From the NCBI GenBank assembly GCA_002431865.1, contig DJEI01000090.1:1-29343 (forward strand): DNA of 29,343 nucleotides. The letters are read 5' to 3'. The translations under genes were made by a program, and so were the position numbers. How positions within the stretch are numbered: position 1 is the stretch's first letter; every line of letters begins with the position of its first letter. A model generated the notes under the pieces. It made no database searches. It worked only from the letters and a program-made list of their open reading frames with translations, and was not told the origin of the DNA. Positions 1 through 8,565 of the stretch are shown piece after piece. This stretch comes from Lachnospiraceae bacterium UBA5902 (GTDB lineage Bacteria; Bacillota; Clostridia; Lachnospirales; Lachnospiraceae).

Positions 1-476
1 TGGAATGTCTTGAACATCAGGTTAAACTGACGGATACCGGTAAAGTTATGCTTGCCACAGCTTGGACAGCAGATATGCTTCTCTTCTACATACTGCTCCA
101 TCTGCTCGTTTGTCCAGCCATCAATAGAACCCTCGATCTCGATTCCGTTGTCAGCCATATAATCCTCAATCAATTTATCTGCACGAAAACGCTCGTGACA
201 CTCTTTACAGTCCATCAGAGGATCTGCAAATCCACCCAGGTGACCGGATGCCACCCATGTCTGTGGATTCATAAGAATGGCACAATCCACACCTACGTTA
301 TAAGGATTCTCCTGAATGAACTTCTTCCACCATGCTTTCTTCACATTGTTTTTGAGTTCAACTCCAAGGTTTCCGTAATCCCATGTATTGGCAAGTCCGC
401 CATAGATTTCAGAGCCCGGATACACAAATCCTCTGTTCTTTGCAAGTGCTACGATTTTGTCTAATGTCTTTTCCAT
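1..476 (-). CDS. glyS: Glycyl-tRNA synthetase, N-terminal part (3' end off window)
   Basis: Reading the minus strand from an ATG at 476 gives an open frame to the window edge, about 158 residues, so the gene is cut by the window. It begins [20 protein letters not shown] and continues with [23 protein letters not shown] and [15 protein letters not shown]. These are the class II N-terminal motifs of the homodimeric (alpha-2) glycyl-tRNA synthetase of Firmicutes, which charges tRNA-Gly in the cytoplasm. Cysteine pairs at C-x2-C (DCKEC) and CCPSC fit the zinc-type insert of this family. A purine-rich GAGGAAGGAAGG tract precedes the start. A promoter at 567-595 suggests transcription separate from recO upstream. 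I find no T-box leader. Confidence 0.95.
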   Translation of the reverse strand, partial: MEKTLDKIVALAKNRGFVYPGSEIYGGLANTWDYGNLGVELKNNVKKAWWKKFIQENPYNVGVDCAILMNPQTWVASGHLGGFADPLMDCKECHERFRADKLIEDYMADNGIEIEGSIDGWTNEQMEQYVEEKHICCPSCGKHNFTGIRQFNLMFKTF

Positions 477-566
477 ATTTTGTAAACCTTCCTTCCTCTC
501 GCACCGGAGTGTGCGGATTCTTTTTATTTTTCGGTGTGAATTTCTTCACCATATGAAACATACAAC

Positions 567-595
567 ATTTTACAGGCTAACGGTTCAGATTGCAA
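567..595 (-). promoter_or_regulatory. Candidate sigma-A promoter of glyS
   Basis: On the minus strand TTGCAA (590-595) and TAAAAT (567-572) are separated by exactly 17 bases, a good vegetative promoter layout. It lies in the 165-base recO-glyS gap and would give a leader of about 85 bases. The leader holds a small hairpin GTGAA-GAAA-TTCAC and a CGCAC/GTGCG stem but no recognisable T-box. Confidence 0.55.
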
Positions 596-641
596 CCATA
601 TTTTTGAAATTCACCATCCACAATGTTTAAGCTGTGAACTT

Positions 642-1379
642 TTACAGCGACGACAATATTTCCAGCGACTTGAATTCCCGGTCGACATAGGCTTCCCGAA
701 AACGGTCTGCCACGAACTTTAATTCTGCCATCGCTTCTTCACTCAGTTGAAATGCATACAGCTTCGTGAGATCTGCCGACTGGATATATTGTAACGTGTA
801 AATAAGCGTCTCTGACACCGTCCGTGTGAGCTTCAGTTTTTTTCCGCAGGTTTCGCACAGAAGCCCGCCCGCCTTCGCATTGAAATATTTCAGTTTCTTC
901 TTGTTACAGCGTACACATGTATATGCATGGATGCCCTGTCCCTCGATATCCATCAGCCGCACCTCGAACACATAACGGATCAGCGCATTGTCCACGGTTC
1001 CCTGTTCAAGTGCCTTGAGTGTCACATAGAGCAGATTCAGCTCGTTCACACAGTAACTGCCCTCTCTTGTATAATAGGACATAAACTCACACACATACGA
1101 TGCATAGCACATCTTCTCCATATCCAGAGGAAGTCCGGAAAAATATTCCCGGACCTCCGCTTTGACTAACGTATAAGAATCTCTTCCCGGAAATACGGTA
1201 AAGGTACCCATCACAAAGCTCTGGCTCGCCGCCCGGAGCTGGCTTACTGCCTTTCTGGCACCATTTGCAAACACTGTGATCCTGCCGCGCTCCTTGGTTA
1301 AGATTACCAGGCGCTTGTCGTATTCTTTCACAAGTGTTGCATATAAAATTATACCCGTTACCTGTATTTCCTCACGCAT
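642..1379 (-). CDS. recO: DNA repair protein RecO
   Basis: This 245-residue protein has the size and layout of RecO, which loads RecA at SSB-coated gaps together with RecR in recombinational repair. It has an N-terminal OB-fold (VTGIILYATLVKEYDKRLVIL, then residues to about 80), a helical middle, and a zinc site made by C155-x2-C158 and C175-x2-C178. The start is an ATG 14 bases after the potD stop, with only a weak purine-rich site (GAGAGA) before it. No promoter or terminator is evident between them, so recO is probably read through from the polyamine transporter genes. In many Firmicutes recO directly follows era; here five genes lie between them. Confidence 0.95.
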   Translation of the reverse strand: MREEIQVTGIILYATLVKEYDKRLVILTKERGRITVFANGARKAVSQLRAASQSFVMGTFTVFPGRDSYTLVKAEVREYFSGLPLDMEKMCYASYVCEFMSYYTREGSYCVNELNLLYVTLKALEQGTVDNALIRYVFEVRLMDIEGQGIHAYTCVRCNKKKLKYFNAKAGGLLCETCGKKLKLTRTVSETLIYTLQYIQSADLTKLYAFQLSEEAMAELKFVADRFREAYVDREFKSLEILSSL

Positions 1380-1393
1380 TATATGTTATCTCT

Positions 1394-2911
1394 CTATTTC
1401 TTTTCCCGGTAATGACTCATCCGGATACGCACTGCGACATAGATTACAAGCAAGATGATCGCAGCAACCAGAATCCAGATCTGTACCGGAACATCCGCGA
1501 TATTGTAACACCGGACGTTGATCCACATCTGGTTGATCTCTTTGTTCGCCGTATCATCAAAATACTGCATGACTGCACTCCGATGCAGCACGTCCTGCGG
1601 CGGATATTGTGCAAACAGCTGCCTGCGCGTCTGCTCTTCCGGCACCGTCATAATGTAATCTTCATTGGAATCATCCCCACAGAAGAAGAAACCAACCGGA
1701 TACTCAGTGGTATCCTCCTCATCATCCTCTGCCTCATAATTCCATTTCAGATAATCATAGACCGTATCGTCATCGCCACCGCTGATTACGGATGTGTAAC
1801 CAATGTAGTACATGTTGCGCACCGCATTGTCCGGACGTGACACAAAGTTTACAAACGCCTCAGCCGCCTGCTGTTTTTCCGCATCCTGTCCGATTCCGCT
1901 CTGCAGCATAACCCAGCCGTCAAACCACAGGTTTGTGGACTCCTTCGGCACTGCAAAATCCAGATAGAAATCATCTTCCTCCGCCTGATCCATCGCATAC
2001 ACAGCATCGCCGGACCACTGATAGTTCGCAACGACCTTTCCGCTGATCATATCTGCTTTACCGCTGTCTGTCTCAAACGAATAGACGTTGCCCTGCATAT
2101 CCTGCAAAACATCCTCGACATTCTGGATTGTATCCGAATCCACGTCATTCATGATCTGCATCAGACGTTCTTCATAATCCGGTGCATTTCGAAGTGATTC
2201 ATCCATCAGTTCTTCTTTTCTGTAAGAACCAAGTGCCGCAAAGTAAGAATCACGGACATTGTCCTTGATCGTAACCTGACGCTTGAACTTGTCATTCAAG
2301 AACACATCCCAGGTGGATGCTTCCTCTTCCGTCATCTTCTCTGGGTTGTACAAAACACCTGTAACGCCCCACATGTAGCCAGCCGCATATTTGCTCCACG
2401 GCTCACCGCCGATCTCATTTTCATCAAAAGTATCCTTGATATAATCGGATACACCACGCACATAATAATTATTGGGATTCTCCGTATCGTAAAATCCATC
2501 CGAAAATGGTATGAGCTTCTTCTCTGCCATCAGCTTCATGATCATATAATCCGACGGGCAGACAAGATCATATACATCTCCGAGTGTCAGCTGGTTATAC
2601 AGATCCTCATTGGTACCAAAGCAGGAGTACTCAACCTCCACGCGCTTGCCGTAGGTCTCGTAATACCACTGCGTGAAATCATCAACCATTGAATTCTCAC
2701 CGAAGATCTCCACATCATTTTCAAGCTCTATTCGCTCTTCTTCATCCCATTCACCGAGGTCGATATATTCCTCCCAATTGCAGACACGCAGCTTGATCAC
2801 ATCATCCGTTCCCTGTGCGTGTGCAATCTTTGTTCCCGGCACCATCGCCAGCAATGTCATCATGGCTGCCATTGCAACGGCCATCACACGTCCTAACATC
2901 TTATTTCTCAT
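1394..2911 (-). CDS. potD: Polyamine (spermidine/putrescine) ABC transporter substrate-binding protein, membrane-anchored
   Basis: The start at 2911 is chosen because GGAGG lies 7 bases upstream; a longer frame starting at 2956 has no such site. The 505-residue product opens with a signal peptide (MRNKMLGRVMAVAMAAMMTL, then a predicted cut after AHA at residue 32). No lipobox cysteine is present. The body is a PotD/PotF-type type-2 periplasmic-binding fold with landmarks such as LRVCNWEEYID, YQWSGDAVYAM and LWFDGWVMLQSG. It is much longer than the usual 350 residues: an acidic stretch rich in D and E (about residues 405-435) and a C-terminal hydrophobic helix (about 476-495) followed by a basic tail are added. 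I infer anchoring by this helix instead of lipid. Its start overlaps the end of potC by 11 bases. Confidence 0.92.
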   Translation of the reverse strand: MRNKMLGRVMAVAMAAMMTLLAMVPGTKIAHAQGTDDVIKLRVCNWEEYIDLGEWDEEERIELENDVEIFGENSMVDDFTQWYYETYGKRVEVEYSCFGTNEDLYNQLTLGDVYDLVCPSDYMIMKLMAEKKLIPFSDGFYDTENPNNYYVRGVSDYIKDTFDENEIGGEPWSKYAAGYMWGVTGVLYNPEKMTEEEASTWDVFLNDKFKRQVTIKDNVRDSYFAALGSYRKEELMDESLRNAPDYEERLMQIMNDVDSDTIQNVEDVLQDMQGNVYSFETDSGKADMISGKVVANYQWSGDAVYAMDQAEEDDFYLDFAVPKESTNLWFDGWVMLQSGIGQDAEKQQAAEAFVNFVSRPDNAVRNMYYIGYTSVISGGDDDTVYDYLKWNYEAEDDEEDTTEYPVGFFFCGDDSNEDYIMTVPEEQTRRQLFAQYPPQDVLHRSAVMQYFDDTANKEINQMWINVRCYNIADVPVQIWILVAAIILLVIYVAVRIRMSHYREKK

Positions 2912-3713
2912 TGCGGACACCTCCTTTTTCAGAAGTTGTCTTTCTACCTGCCACATTCATGACAACCACTGCCAGAATAACAACCAGGAAGATTACAGTG
3001 GAAAGCGCCCAGAGTGCGGTCTTAATCTCCGTCTGTGAACCCTTGGTTGCATTGACAACATACGTACTGATCGTATTGAAGGTTGCCGGTTTCGTGTAGC
3101 TTGCGATGAAATAATCATCGAGTGAAAGTGTGATTGCCAGCGCGAATCCGGATACAATACCCGGCATGATCTGCGGAATTACAACCTTGCGGAGCGCCAT
3201 CGCCGGAGACGCACCAAGATCCATCGCCGCTTCATACAAGCTGTCATCCATCTGCTTTAATTTCGGAATGACAGACAGATAGACAAACGGTGCAGAAAGC
3301 ACAACATGTCCGATCAGCAGCGGCACATAGCTTTCTTTGTTCATGCCAAATGTAACAATCAACAACACACAGATAGAAAAACCAGTTACAACATCTGCAT
3401 TGACAACCGGAATCTGATTGGCTGTGTTAATAAAACTCTTGGCAAGCTTCTTTGAATAGAACGCGCCAATCGCACCGATCGTGCCAAGTATCGTCGCAAG
3501 CAGGGATGAAATAAGTGCCAGAAGAATCGTTCCGACGATCATATCCCGAAGCTCGCCCTTCGTAAACAATGTCACATAGTTCTGTACGGAAAATCCATAG
3601 ATCGTTCCAATATTTCCGGAATCCGTGAAGCTGTATACTGCCAGAATCAGAATCGGTGCGTAGATTACTAACAGCATAAGTACCAAAAAAAGTTTTCCAA
3701 TCGTCTTCTTCAT
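2901..3713 (-). CDS. potC: Polyamine ABC transporter permease PotC
   Basis: This 270-residue integral membrane protein has about six hydrophobic segments, starting with a membrane helix at residues 8-28. The cytoplasmic EAA loop reads YEAAMDLGASPAMALRKVVI followed by PQIMPGIVSG, the coupling helix that docks on the PotA ATPase. With PotB it should form the channel through which substrate delivered by PotD enters the cell. The start shares one base with the potB stop (TGATG), indicating translational coupling. Its last codons run through the potD ribosome binding site. Length and motifs are normal for PotC. Confidence 0.95.
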   Translation of the reverse strand: MKKTIGKLFLVLMLLVIYAPILILAVYSFTDSGNIGTIYGFSVQNYVTLFTKGELRDMIVGTILLALISSLLATILGTIGAIGAFYSKKLAKSFINTANQIPVVNADVVTGFSICVLLIVTFGMNKESYVPLLIGHVVLSAPFVYLSVIPKLKQMDDSLYEAAMDLGASPAMALRKVVIPQIMPGIVSGFALAITLSLDDYFIASYTKPATFNTISTYVVNATKGSQTEIKTALWALSTVIFLVVILAVVVMNVAGRKTTSEKGGVRNEK

Positions 3714-4510
3714 CAGATCAGTGCACCTCCTCTTCCCCCGTTTTCGTCTGAGTATTTGTTCGTAAAGAGGGTAAAGATCAATATGATCAAAAGCAGAATC
3801 AGCGCAATCATCGATCCATTGTGCCAGTCATAGGATGCAAAATAGCTTCCGATCAGACTACCCATAATATATGTGCTGTTATAAAGCATATCCAGCACAA
3901 CATAATTTGTCATGGATGGCAGAAATACCATCGTAACACCACTGATGATGCCCGGCACGGAAAGTGGCAGTGTCACCTTCAGGAATGTCTGTACCGGATT
4001 AGCGCCAAGGTCGCCTGCCGCCTCGATCAGGCTTGTGTCTAACTTCATCAATGTCGTGTACATCGGCAGGATCATGAATGGAAGAAAATCATAGGTCATA
4101 CCGATGACAGAATTTAAGAACGGATGCAGAGCAAGATTGCCCTCCAATACCGTAAGTATCTCTTTTAAAGCAGTGATACGCAGTGTGAAATTGATCCACA
4201 TCGGCATCACGAATGCAACTAAGATCACCATCTTATGCCGCATATTGCTTCGCGCTAAGATATACGCGATCGGATATGCAAGCAGCACGCAGACACAGGT
4301 CGTCACAACTGCCAGGGCGAAGCTGTACGCGAGTGTGCCTATCGTATTCGGACTTGTAAAAAATGCGGACAGATTCTGCGCAGTAAACTGACCTTGTCCG
4401 TTTGTAAACGCATAATATAAAAGAACAAACAATGGGACTACTACAAACAGCAATAGAAAAAGTGCATATGGTATACCCAGTCCGCTCTTTGCAAAACGTG
4501 AAGAACGCAT
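3713..4510 (-). CDS. potB: Polyamine ABC transporter permease PotB
   Basis: This 265-residue membrane protein has six predicted helices, the first at about residues 13-35 (YALFLLLFVVVPLFVLLYYA). The EAA loop reads EAAGDLGANPVQTFLKVTLP and is followed by LSVPGIISG. It is the second permease of the PotABCD importer. An AAAGGAG site 8 bases before the ATG lies directly after the potA stop codon, so the two genes are 17 bases apart and surely cotranscribed. Length is slightly short for PotB but nothing essential appears missing. Confidence 0.95.
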   Translation of the reverse strand: MRSSRFAKSGLGIPYALFLLLFVVVPLFVLLYYAFTNGQGQFTAQNLSAFFTSPNTIGTLAYSFALAVVTTCVCVLLAYPIAYILARSNMRHKMVILVAFVMPMWINFTLRITALKEILTVLEGNLALHPFLNSVIGMTYDFLPFMILPMYTTLMKLDTSLIEAAGDLGANPVQTFLKVTLPLSVPGIISGVTMVFLPSMTNYVVLDMLYNSTYIMGSLIGSYFASYDWHNGSMIALILLLIILIFTLFTNKYSDENGGRGGALI

Positions 4511-4527
4511 ACAATATCACTCCTTTT

Positions 4528-5976
4528 CTATTTTTTGATGGAAAACTGGATATGCTCCTCTGGAATGATCAGACTGACATAGTCATCCATATTCCACAGA
4601 TACTCATCGTTGACGATGAAATCCTCATCCATATCCGTACGAACCACATAGCTGTAATGATCACCCTTGTAGATCAGGTTGATGATATGTCCGCAGACGA
4701 TACCTTCCTCCTCATTATCGCTCATGGAAATATGCCTTGGCTTGATTGCAAGCACGACCTTCAGTTTCTCATAGTCAATGACATCACCATGTGCATCCAA
4801 CAGTTCATGATCGTCATTGAACTTAGACCCTGGAATAATCTTCGTCAGATCACACTGGATCTTTCCGTCAAAGATCGTAAGCTCGTAATTCTTATCCACA
4901 TCACTCTCGATCTTATTCAAAGTATGTTCCGGAATCATGATATGAATACCGTCCGGCTCCACATTCAGGCCTACCTGGCTACCAACTGCTGCAGTCTTCG
5001 TCGACTGGATCACAATCTCGTTCTTACCGGATTCCACTGTGATCTCATAATGGACACCCTTGAATACAACCGATGTAACCGTTCCAACGATTGCACCCTT
5101 CTCCGATGTTGTAATCCCAACATCCTCCGGACGCACAACGACCTCCACCAGCCGTCCATGCTCCACGTCATCCACACAGGCAAACTCTGCCCCGCAGAAA
5201 CGTACCCTGAGCTTATCTGTCATGATGCCAGTAAAAATATTACTCTCGCCGATAAAGTCTGCAACGAATGCATTTTTCGGCTCATTGTATATATCCTCAG
5301 GAGTTCCAATCTGCTGCATACGACCTTCTGACATGACAACGATCTTATCCGACATCGTAAGTGCTTCCTCCTGGTCATGTGTTACATAGATAAAGGTAAT
5401 ACCAAGTCTTTCATGCATACTTTTCAGTTCGAGCTGCATCTCCTTACGCATCTTCAGATCGAGCGCACCGAGCGGCTCATCGAGAAGCAGGATTTCCGGC
5501 TCATTGACCAGCGCACGTGCAATCGCAATTCTCTGCTGCTGTCCACCGGACAGGGTTGCAACCTTTCGTGCCTCAAACCCCTCTAAATCTACCATTTCGA
5601 GAACTTTCTTTACCTTCCGCTTAATCTCGTCCTTTGGCAATTTCTTCAGTTTTAACCCAAAGGCAATATTGTCAAAAATGTTTAAATGTGGAAACAATGC
5701 ATACCGTTGAAATACTGTGTTGATCGGACGTTTGTTTGGTGGTAGATTTCCAATCTCTTTACCATCTAGCAGTATTTCTCCTTCTGTAGGAATTTCAAAC
5801 CCCGCAATCATGCGGAGTGTCGTGGTTTTACCACAGCCCGAAGGCCCTAAAAACGTTACGAATTCGCCCCTTTTTACCGTAAGGTTAAAATCCTCTACAG
5901 CGACAAACCCATCCTCAAATGTTTTTGTGATGTGCTTTAGCTCAATAATGTTTGTTGAACTAGTGTTGTTTTCCAA
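4528..5976 (-). CDS. potA: Polyamine ABC transporter ATPase PotA with extended, duplicated C-terminal domain
   Basis: The first 240 residues are a complete ABC ATPase: Walker A GPSGCGKT (44-51), Q-loop Q90, signature LSGGQ (142-146), Walker B ILLLDEP (162-168) and switch histidine H200. It powers uptake through PotB/PotC. The start is TTG, the only start in this frame with a spaced AAGGAGG site. At 482 residues it is roughly 100 longer than typical PotA. The extra length looks like a second TOBE-type copy: [12 protein letters not shown] with [13 protein letters not shown] (279-314) recurs as [12 protein letters not shown] with [13 protein letters not shown] (408-445). The spacing between the two landmarks is similar in both copies. 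The role of the second copy is unknown; substrate or regulator sensing is a reasonable guess. Confidence 0.95.
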   Translation of the reverse strand: MENNTSSTNIIELKHITKTFEDGFVAVEDFNLTVKRGEFVTFLGPSGCGKTTTLRMIAGFEIPTEGEILLDGKEIGNLPPNKRPINTVFQRYALFPHLNIFDNIAFGLKLKKLPKDEIKRKVKKVLEMVDLEGFEARKVATLSGGQQQRIAIARALVNEPEILLLDEPLGALDLKMRKEMQLELKSMHERLGITFIYVTHDQEEALTMSDKIVVMSEGRMQQIGTPEDIYNEPKNAFVADFIGESNIFTGIMTDKLRVRFCGAEFACVDDVEHGRLVEVVVRPEDVGITTSEKGAIVGTVTSVVFKGVHYEITVESGKNEIVIQSTKTAAVGSQVGLNVEPDGIHIMIPEHTLNKIESDVDKNYELTIFDGKIQCDLTKIIPGSKFNDDHELLDAHGDVIDYEKLKVVLAIKPRHISMSDNEEEGIVCGHIINLIYKGDHYSYVVRTDMDEDFIVNDEYLWNMDDYVSLIIPEEHIQFSIKK

Positions 5977-6070
5977 TAAACTCTCATCCTCCTTGTGTTC
6001 CTGACATCCTTATCCATGGCATTGGCGGATGCAGGCCAGATTTTTCTTCCGTATTATCTACGAAACGCAT

Positions 6071-6112
6071 AAAAATATGCCTGTTTTTCCTTACAAAAAA
6101 CAAGCATATTTT
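6071..6112 (-). terminator. Likely intrinsic terminator after the DUF1846 gene
   Basis: On the minus strand AAAATATGC-T-TGTTTTT pairs with AAAAACA-G-GCATATTTT across a short loop, and the distal arm ends in a run of T. It lies 33 bases after the stop of the DUF1846 gene and before potA. The stem is AU-rich and nearly symmetric, so efficiency is uncertain. I see no convincing potA promoter in the remaining 95 bases, although a GATAAT at about 6050-6055 could be a -10. Confidence 0.6.
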
Positions 6113-6144
6113 ATCAGATTCATATCCTATTTACAATCAATTTT

Positions 6145-7632
6145 TTAACGTCTGTGATATTTTCTTTCTTCCTCTTCGTACTTCGGCGAACAGGTCAGCT
6201 GGACACCGATTTTCTTTAAGAGCTGCTCGTCAACCGATGAAAGTAATACAGTTGAATGTGCCTGACAGTTCTTCAGCTTGGAAAGCTGCTCGATTGCAAG
6301 CTTTGCCTTCTCATCATGTGCCGCTGTTGTTGAAAGCGCAATCAGTATTTCATCAGTATGCAGTCTTGGGTTATGGCTGCCAAGGTACTGGATCTTGAGT
6401 CTCTGGATCGGCTCGATGGCTTCCTTGGAAACCAATTGTACCTGATGTGGGATTCCAGCAAGCGTTTTAAGTGCATTTAAAACTGCGGCTGCCGATGCGC
6501 CAAGCAGATCGCCGGTCTTCCCGGTTACAATCGTGCCATCTTCCAGCTCAATTGCCATAGCCGGATGTCCGGTCTCCTCTTCCCGCTCCAGTGCTTTCTT
6601 CGCCACCAGACGATCATCCATAGAGACACCTGCCTGCCGTAACAGAAGCTCTAATTTATTCTTGTCATCCTTAGACTGTCCATACCGTTTTCTGTCACAC
6701 AGGCAGCGATAATATCGGCGGATAATCTCCTGTGCTGACGCATCGCGGCACACCTGATCATCAATGATACAATTTCCAGCCATATTGACACCCATATCTG
6801 TCGGAGACTTATATGGGCTGCTTCCGGCGATCAGTTCGAACATCGTCGCAACAACCGGGAAAATCTCGATATCTCGATTATAGTTGACCGTTGTCTCACC
6901 ATATGCTTCAAGGTGGAACGGATCGATCATATTCACATCGTTTAAGTCTGCAGTTGCTGCCTCGTAGGCAAGGTTGACCGGATGCTTGAGGGGCAGATTC
7001 CAGATTGGGAATGTCTCGAACTTCGCATATCCGGCTTTCACGCCACGCTTATATTCATGATACAACTGTGACAGACAGGTTGCCATCTTTCCACTTCCCG
7101 GTCCCGGTGCTGTGATAACAACGAGTGGACGCTCTGTCTCAATATATTCATTCTTTCCATAACCTTCGTCACTCACGATATGGGCAATATCACTTGGATA
7201 TCCTACAATCTTATAGTGATGGTAAGACTTGATGCCAAGCTCAGCAAGCTTCTTGCGGAAAAGCTCTGCGGATGCCTGTCCGGCGTACTTTGTGAGACAC
7301 ACACTGCCAACATAGAGTCCCACCGCCTGAAACTCGTCGATCAGACGCAGTACATCCATATCATAGGTGATTCCATAATCGCCACGCACTTTGTTGTTCT
7401 CGATATCCTCTGCACTGATGACGATTACAATCTCTGCCTGATCCTTTAACTGCAGCAGCATCTGCAGCTTGGAATCTGGCTGAAATCCCGGAAGCACACG
7501 TGACGCATGATAATCGTCAAACAACTTGCCGCCAAACTCCAGATATAATTTATTATCAAACTGTGCGATCCGGTCACGTATATGCTGTGACTGCATCTCT
7601 AAATATTTCTGATTGTCAAAACCGATCTTCAT
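6145..7632 (-). CDS. DUF1846 (UPF0371) family protein
   Basis: This 495-residue protein matches the DUF1846 family along its length as I remember it: MKIGFDNQKYLEMQSQHIRD at the start, a Rossmann-like first half, and the family's P-loop-like motif APGPGSGKMA (175-184). The landmarks TAAHDEKAKLAIEQL and LHTDEILIALSTTAA lie near the end. The family's biochemical function is not established to my knowledge; the glycine-rich loop suggests nucleotide or phosphate binding. The ATG lies one base after the era stop codon, with GGGAGG 9 bases upstream inside the era end, so it is coupled to era translation. A hairpin follows it. Confidence 0.9.
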   Translation of the reverse strand: MKIGFDNQKYLEMQSQHIRDRIAQFDNKLYLEFGGKLFDDYHASRVLPGFQPDSKLQMLLQLKDQAEIVIVISAEDIENNKVRGDYGITYDMDVLRLIDEFQAVGLYVGSVCLTKYAGQASAELFRKKLAELGIKSYHHYKIVGYPSDIAHIVSDEGYGKNEYIETERPLVVITAPGPGSGKMATCLSQLYHEYKRGVKAGYAKFETFPIWNLPLKHPVNLAYEAATADLNDVNMIDPFHLEAYGETTVNYNRDIEIFPVVATMFELIAGSSPYKSPTDMGVNMAGNCIIDDQVCRDASAQEIIRRYYRCLCDRKRYGQSKDDKNKLELLLRQAGVSMDDRLVAKKALEREEETGHPAMAIELEDGTIVTGKTGDLLGASAAAVLNALKTLAGIPHQVQLVSKEAIEPIQRLKIQYLGSHNPRLHTDEILIALSTTAAHDEKAKLAIEQLSKLKNCQAHSTVLLSSVDEQLLKKIGVQLTCSPKYEEEERKYHRR

Positions 7633-7633
7633 C

Positions 7634-8542
7634 TTAATTGTCCTCCCGATATCCGTAATTCCGAAGTAAGGTGTCGCTGTCTCTCCAGTCCTTCTTCACC
7701 TTTACCCATAGCTTCAAATTGACTTTCATGTCCAGTAGATTTTCCATGCTGATTCGCGCTTTTGTGCCGATTTTTTTCAGCATTGCGCCCTGCTTGCCAA
7801 TGATAATTCCCTTGTGGGAATCCCGCTCGCAGATGATTGTTGCCTCGATATCCATGCAGCTTCCATCCGGGCGTTCCTTCATTCGGTCAATCACAACGGC
7901 GATACCATGCGGAATCTCCTTATCCAACTGGCGCAGTGCCTGTTCACGGATCATCTCTGCAACAATCTGCCGCTCTGGCTGATCCGTGATCGTATTCTCG
8001 TCATAATACTGTGGTCCAAACGGAAGCAGCCGCTTCAATGTCCTGATAAGCTCCGCCTGATTGTGTCCGCGCAATGCGGATACCGGAACAATTGCATCAA
8101 AATCATGCACTTCCTTGTATGTGTTGATTGCATCTGCAACTGCCTGTTTATCCACCGTATCGGTTTTGTTGATGACAAGCACTACCGGTGTCTTTACCTT
8201 GTTTAACACATCAATAATATGCCGCTCGCCCGCACCGATAAATGTCGTCGGCTCCACGATCCACATGACGATATCCACCTCACTCAGTGTGGAATACGCA
8301 ACATTCATCATATACTCACCAAGCTTGTTTTTCGCTTTGTTGATACCCGGCGTGTCTAAAAATATAATCTGACCCTCGTTATCCGTATAGACTGTCTGAA
8401 TCCGGTTTCTCGTTGTCTGTGCCTTGCTGCTCGTGATTGCGATCTTCTGTCCGATCAGATGGTTCATCAGCGTGGACTTTCCTACGTTCGGGCGTCCGAT
8501 GATCGCAACAAACCCAGATTTGTATGTCGATAAGTTATCCAT
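7634..8542 (-). CDS. era: Ribosome-assembly GTPase Era
   Basis: The 302-residue protein is a standard Era. It has G1 GRPNVGKS (16-23), G3 DTPG (63-66), G4 NKTD (125-128) and G5 SAL in the GTPase domain. A C-terminal KH domain follows with the GxxG-type loop IIIGKQGAMLKKIG. Era binds the 3' end of 16S rRNA and helps mature the 30S subunit. The ATG is preceded by AGGGAGAG. It follows the M16C peptidase by 23 bases and precedes the DUF1846 gene by one base, so these genes are likely one transcript. Confidence 0.97.
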   Translation of the reverse strand: MDNLSTYKSGFVAIIGRPNVGKSTLMNHLIGQKIAITSSKAQTTRNRIQTVYTDNEGQIIFLDTPGINKAKNKLGEYMMNVAYSTLSEVDIVMWIVEPTTFIGAGERHIIDVLNKVKTPVVLVINKTDTVDKQAVADAINTYKEVHDFDAIVPVSALRGHNQAELIRTLKRLLPFGPQYYDENTITDQPERQIVAEMIREQALRQLDKEIPHGIAVVIDRMKERPDGSCMDIEATIICERDSHKGIIIGKQGAMLKKIGTKARISMENLLDMKVNLKLWVKVKKDWRDSDTLLRNYGYREDN

Positions 8543-8565
8543 ATGTCTCTCCCTGTGTTTTCTTC

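Noticed and set aside
477..641. Possible T-box riboswitch before glyS
   Set aside because: The conserved T-box bases and the paired terminator/antiterminator are not present; only short stems are seen.
1334..1840. Plus-strand open frame across the recO-potD junction
   Set aside because: It is antisense to both genes, rich in I, H and R as expected for complementary-strand frames, and has no start signal.
2912..2956. Upstream start for potD at 2956
   Set aside because: It would extend a clear signal peptide by 15 residues and has no ribosome site; the ATG at 2911 has a strong one.
4432..5331. Long plus-strand open frame opposite potA
   Set aside because: It lies fully inside a well-supported gene on the other strand, has no ribosome site or family resemblance, and its composition mirrors antisense codons.
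5977..6070. potA promoter
   Set aside because: A GATAAT is present but no acceptable -35 box lies 16-18 bases upstream, so I do not call it.
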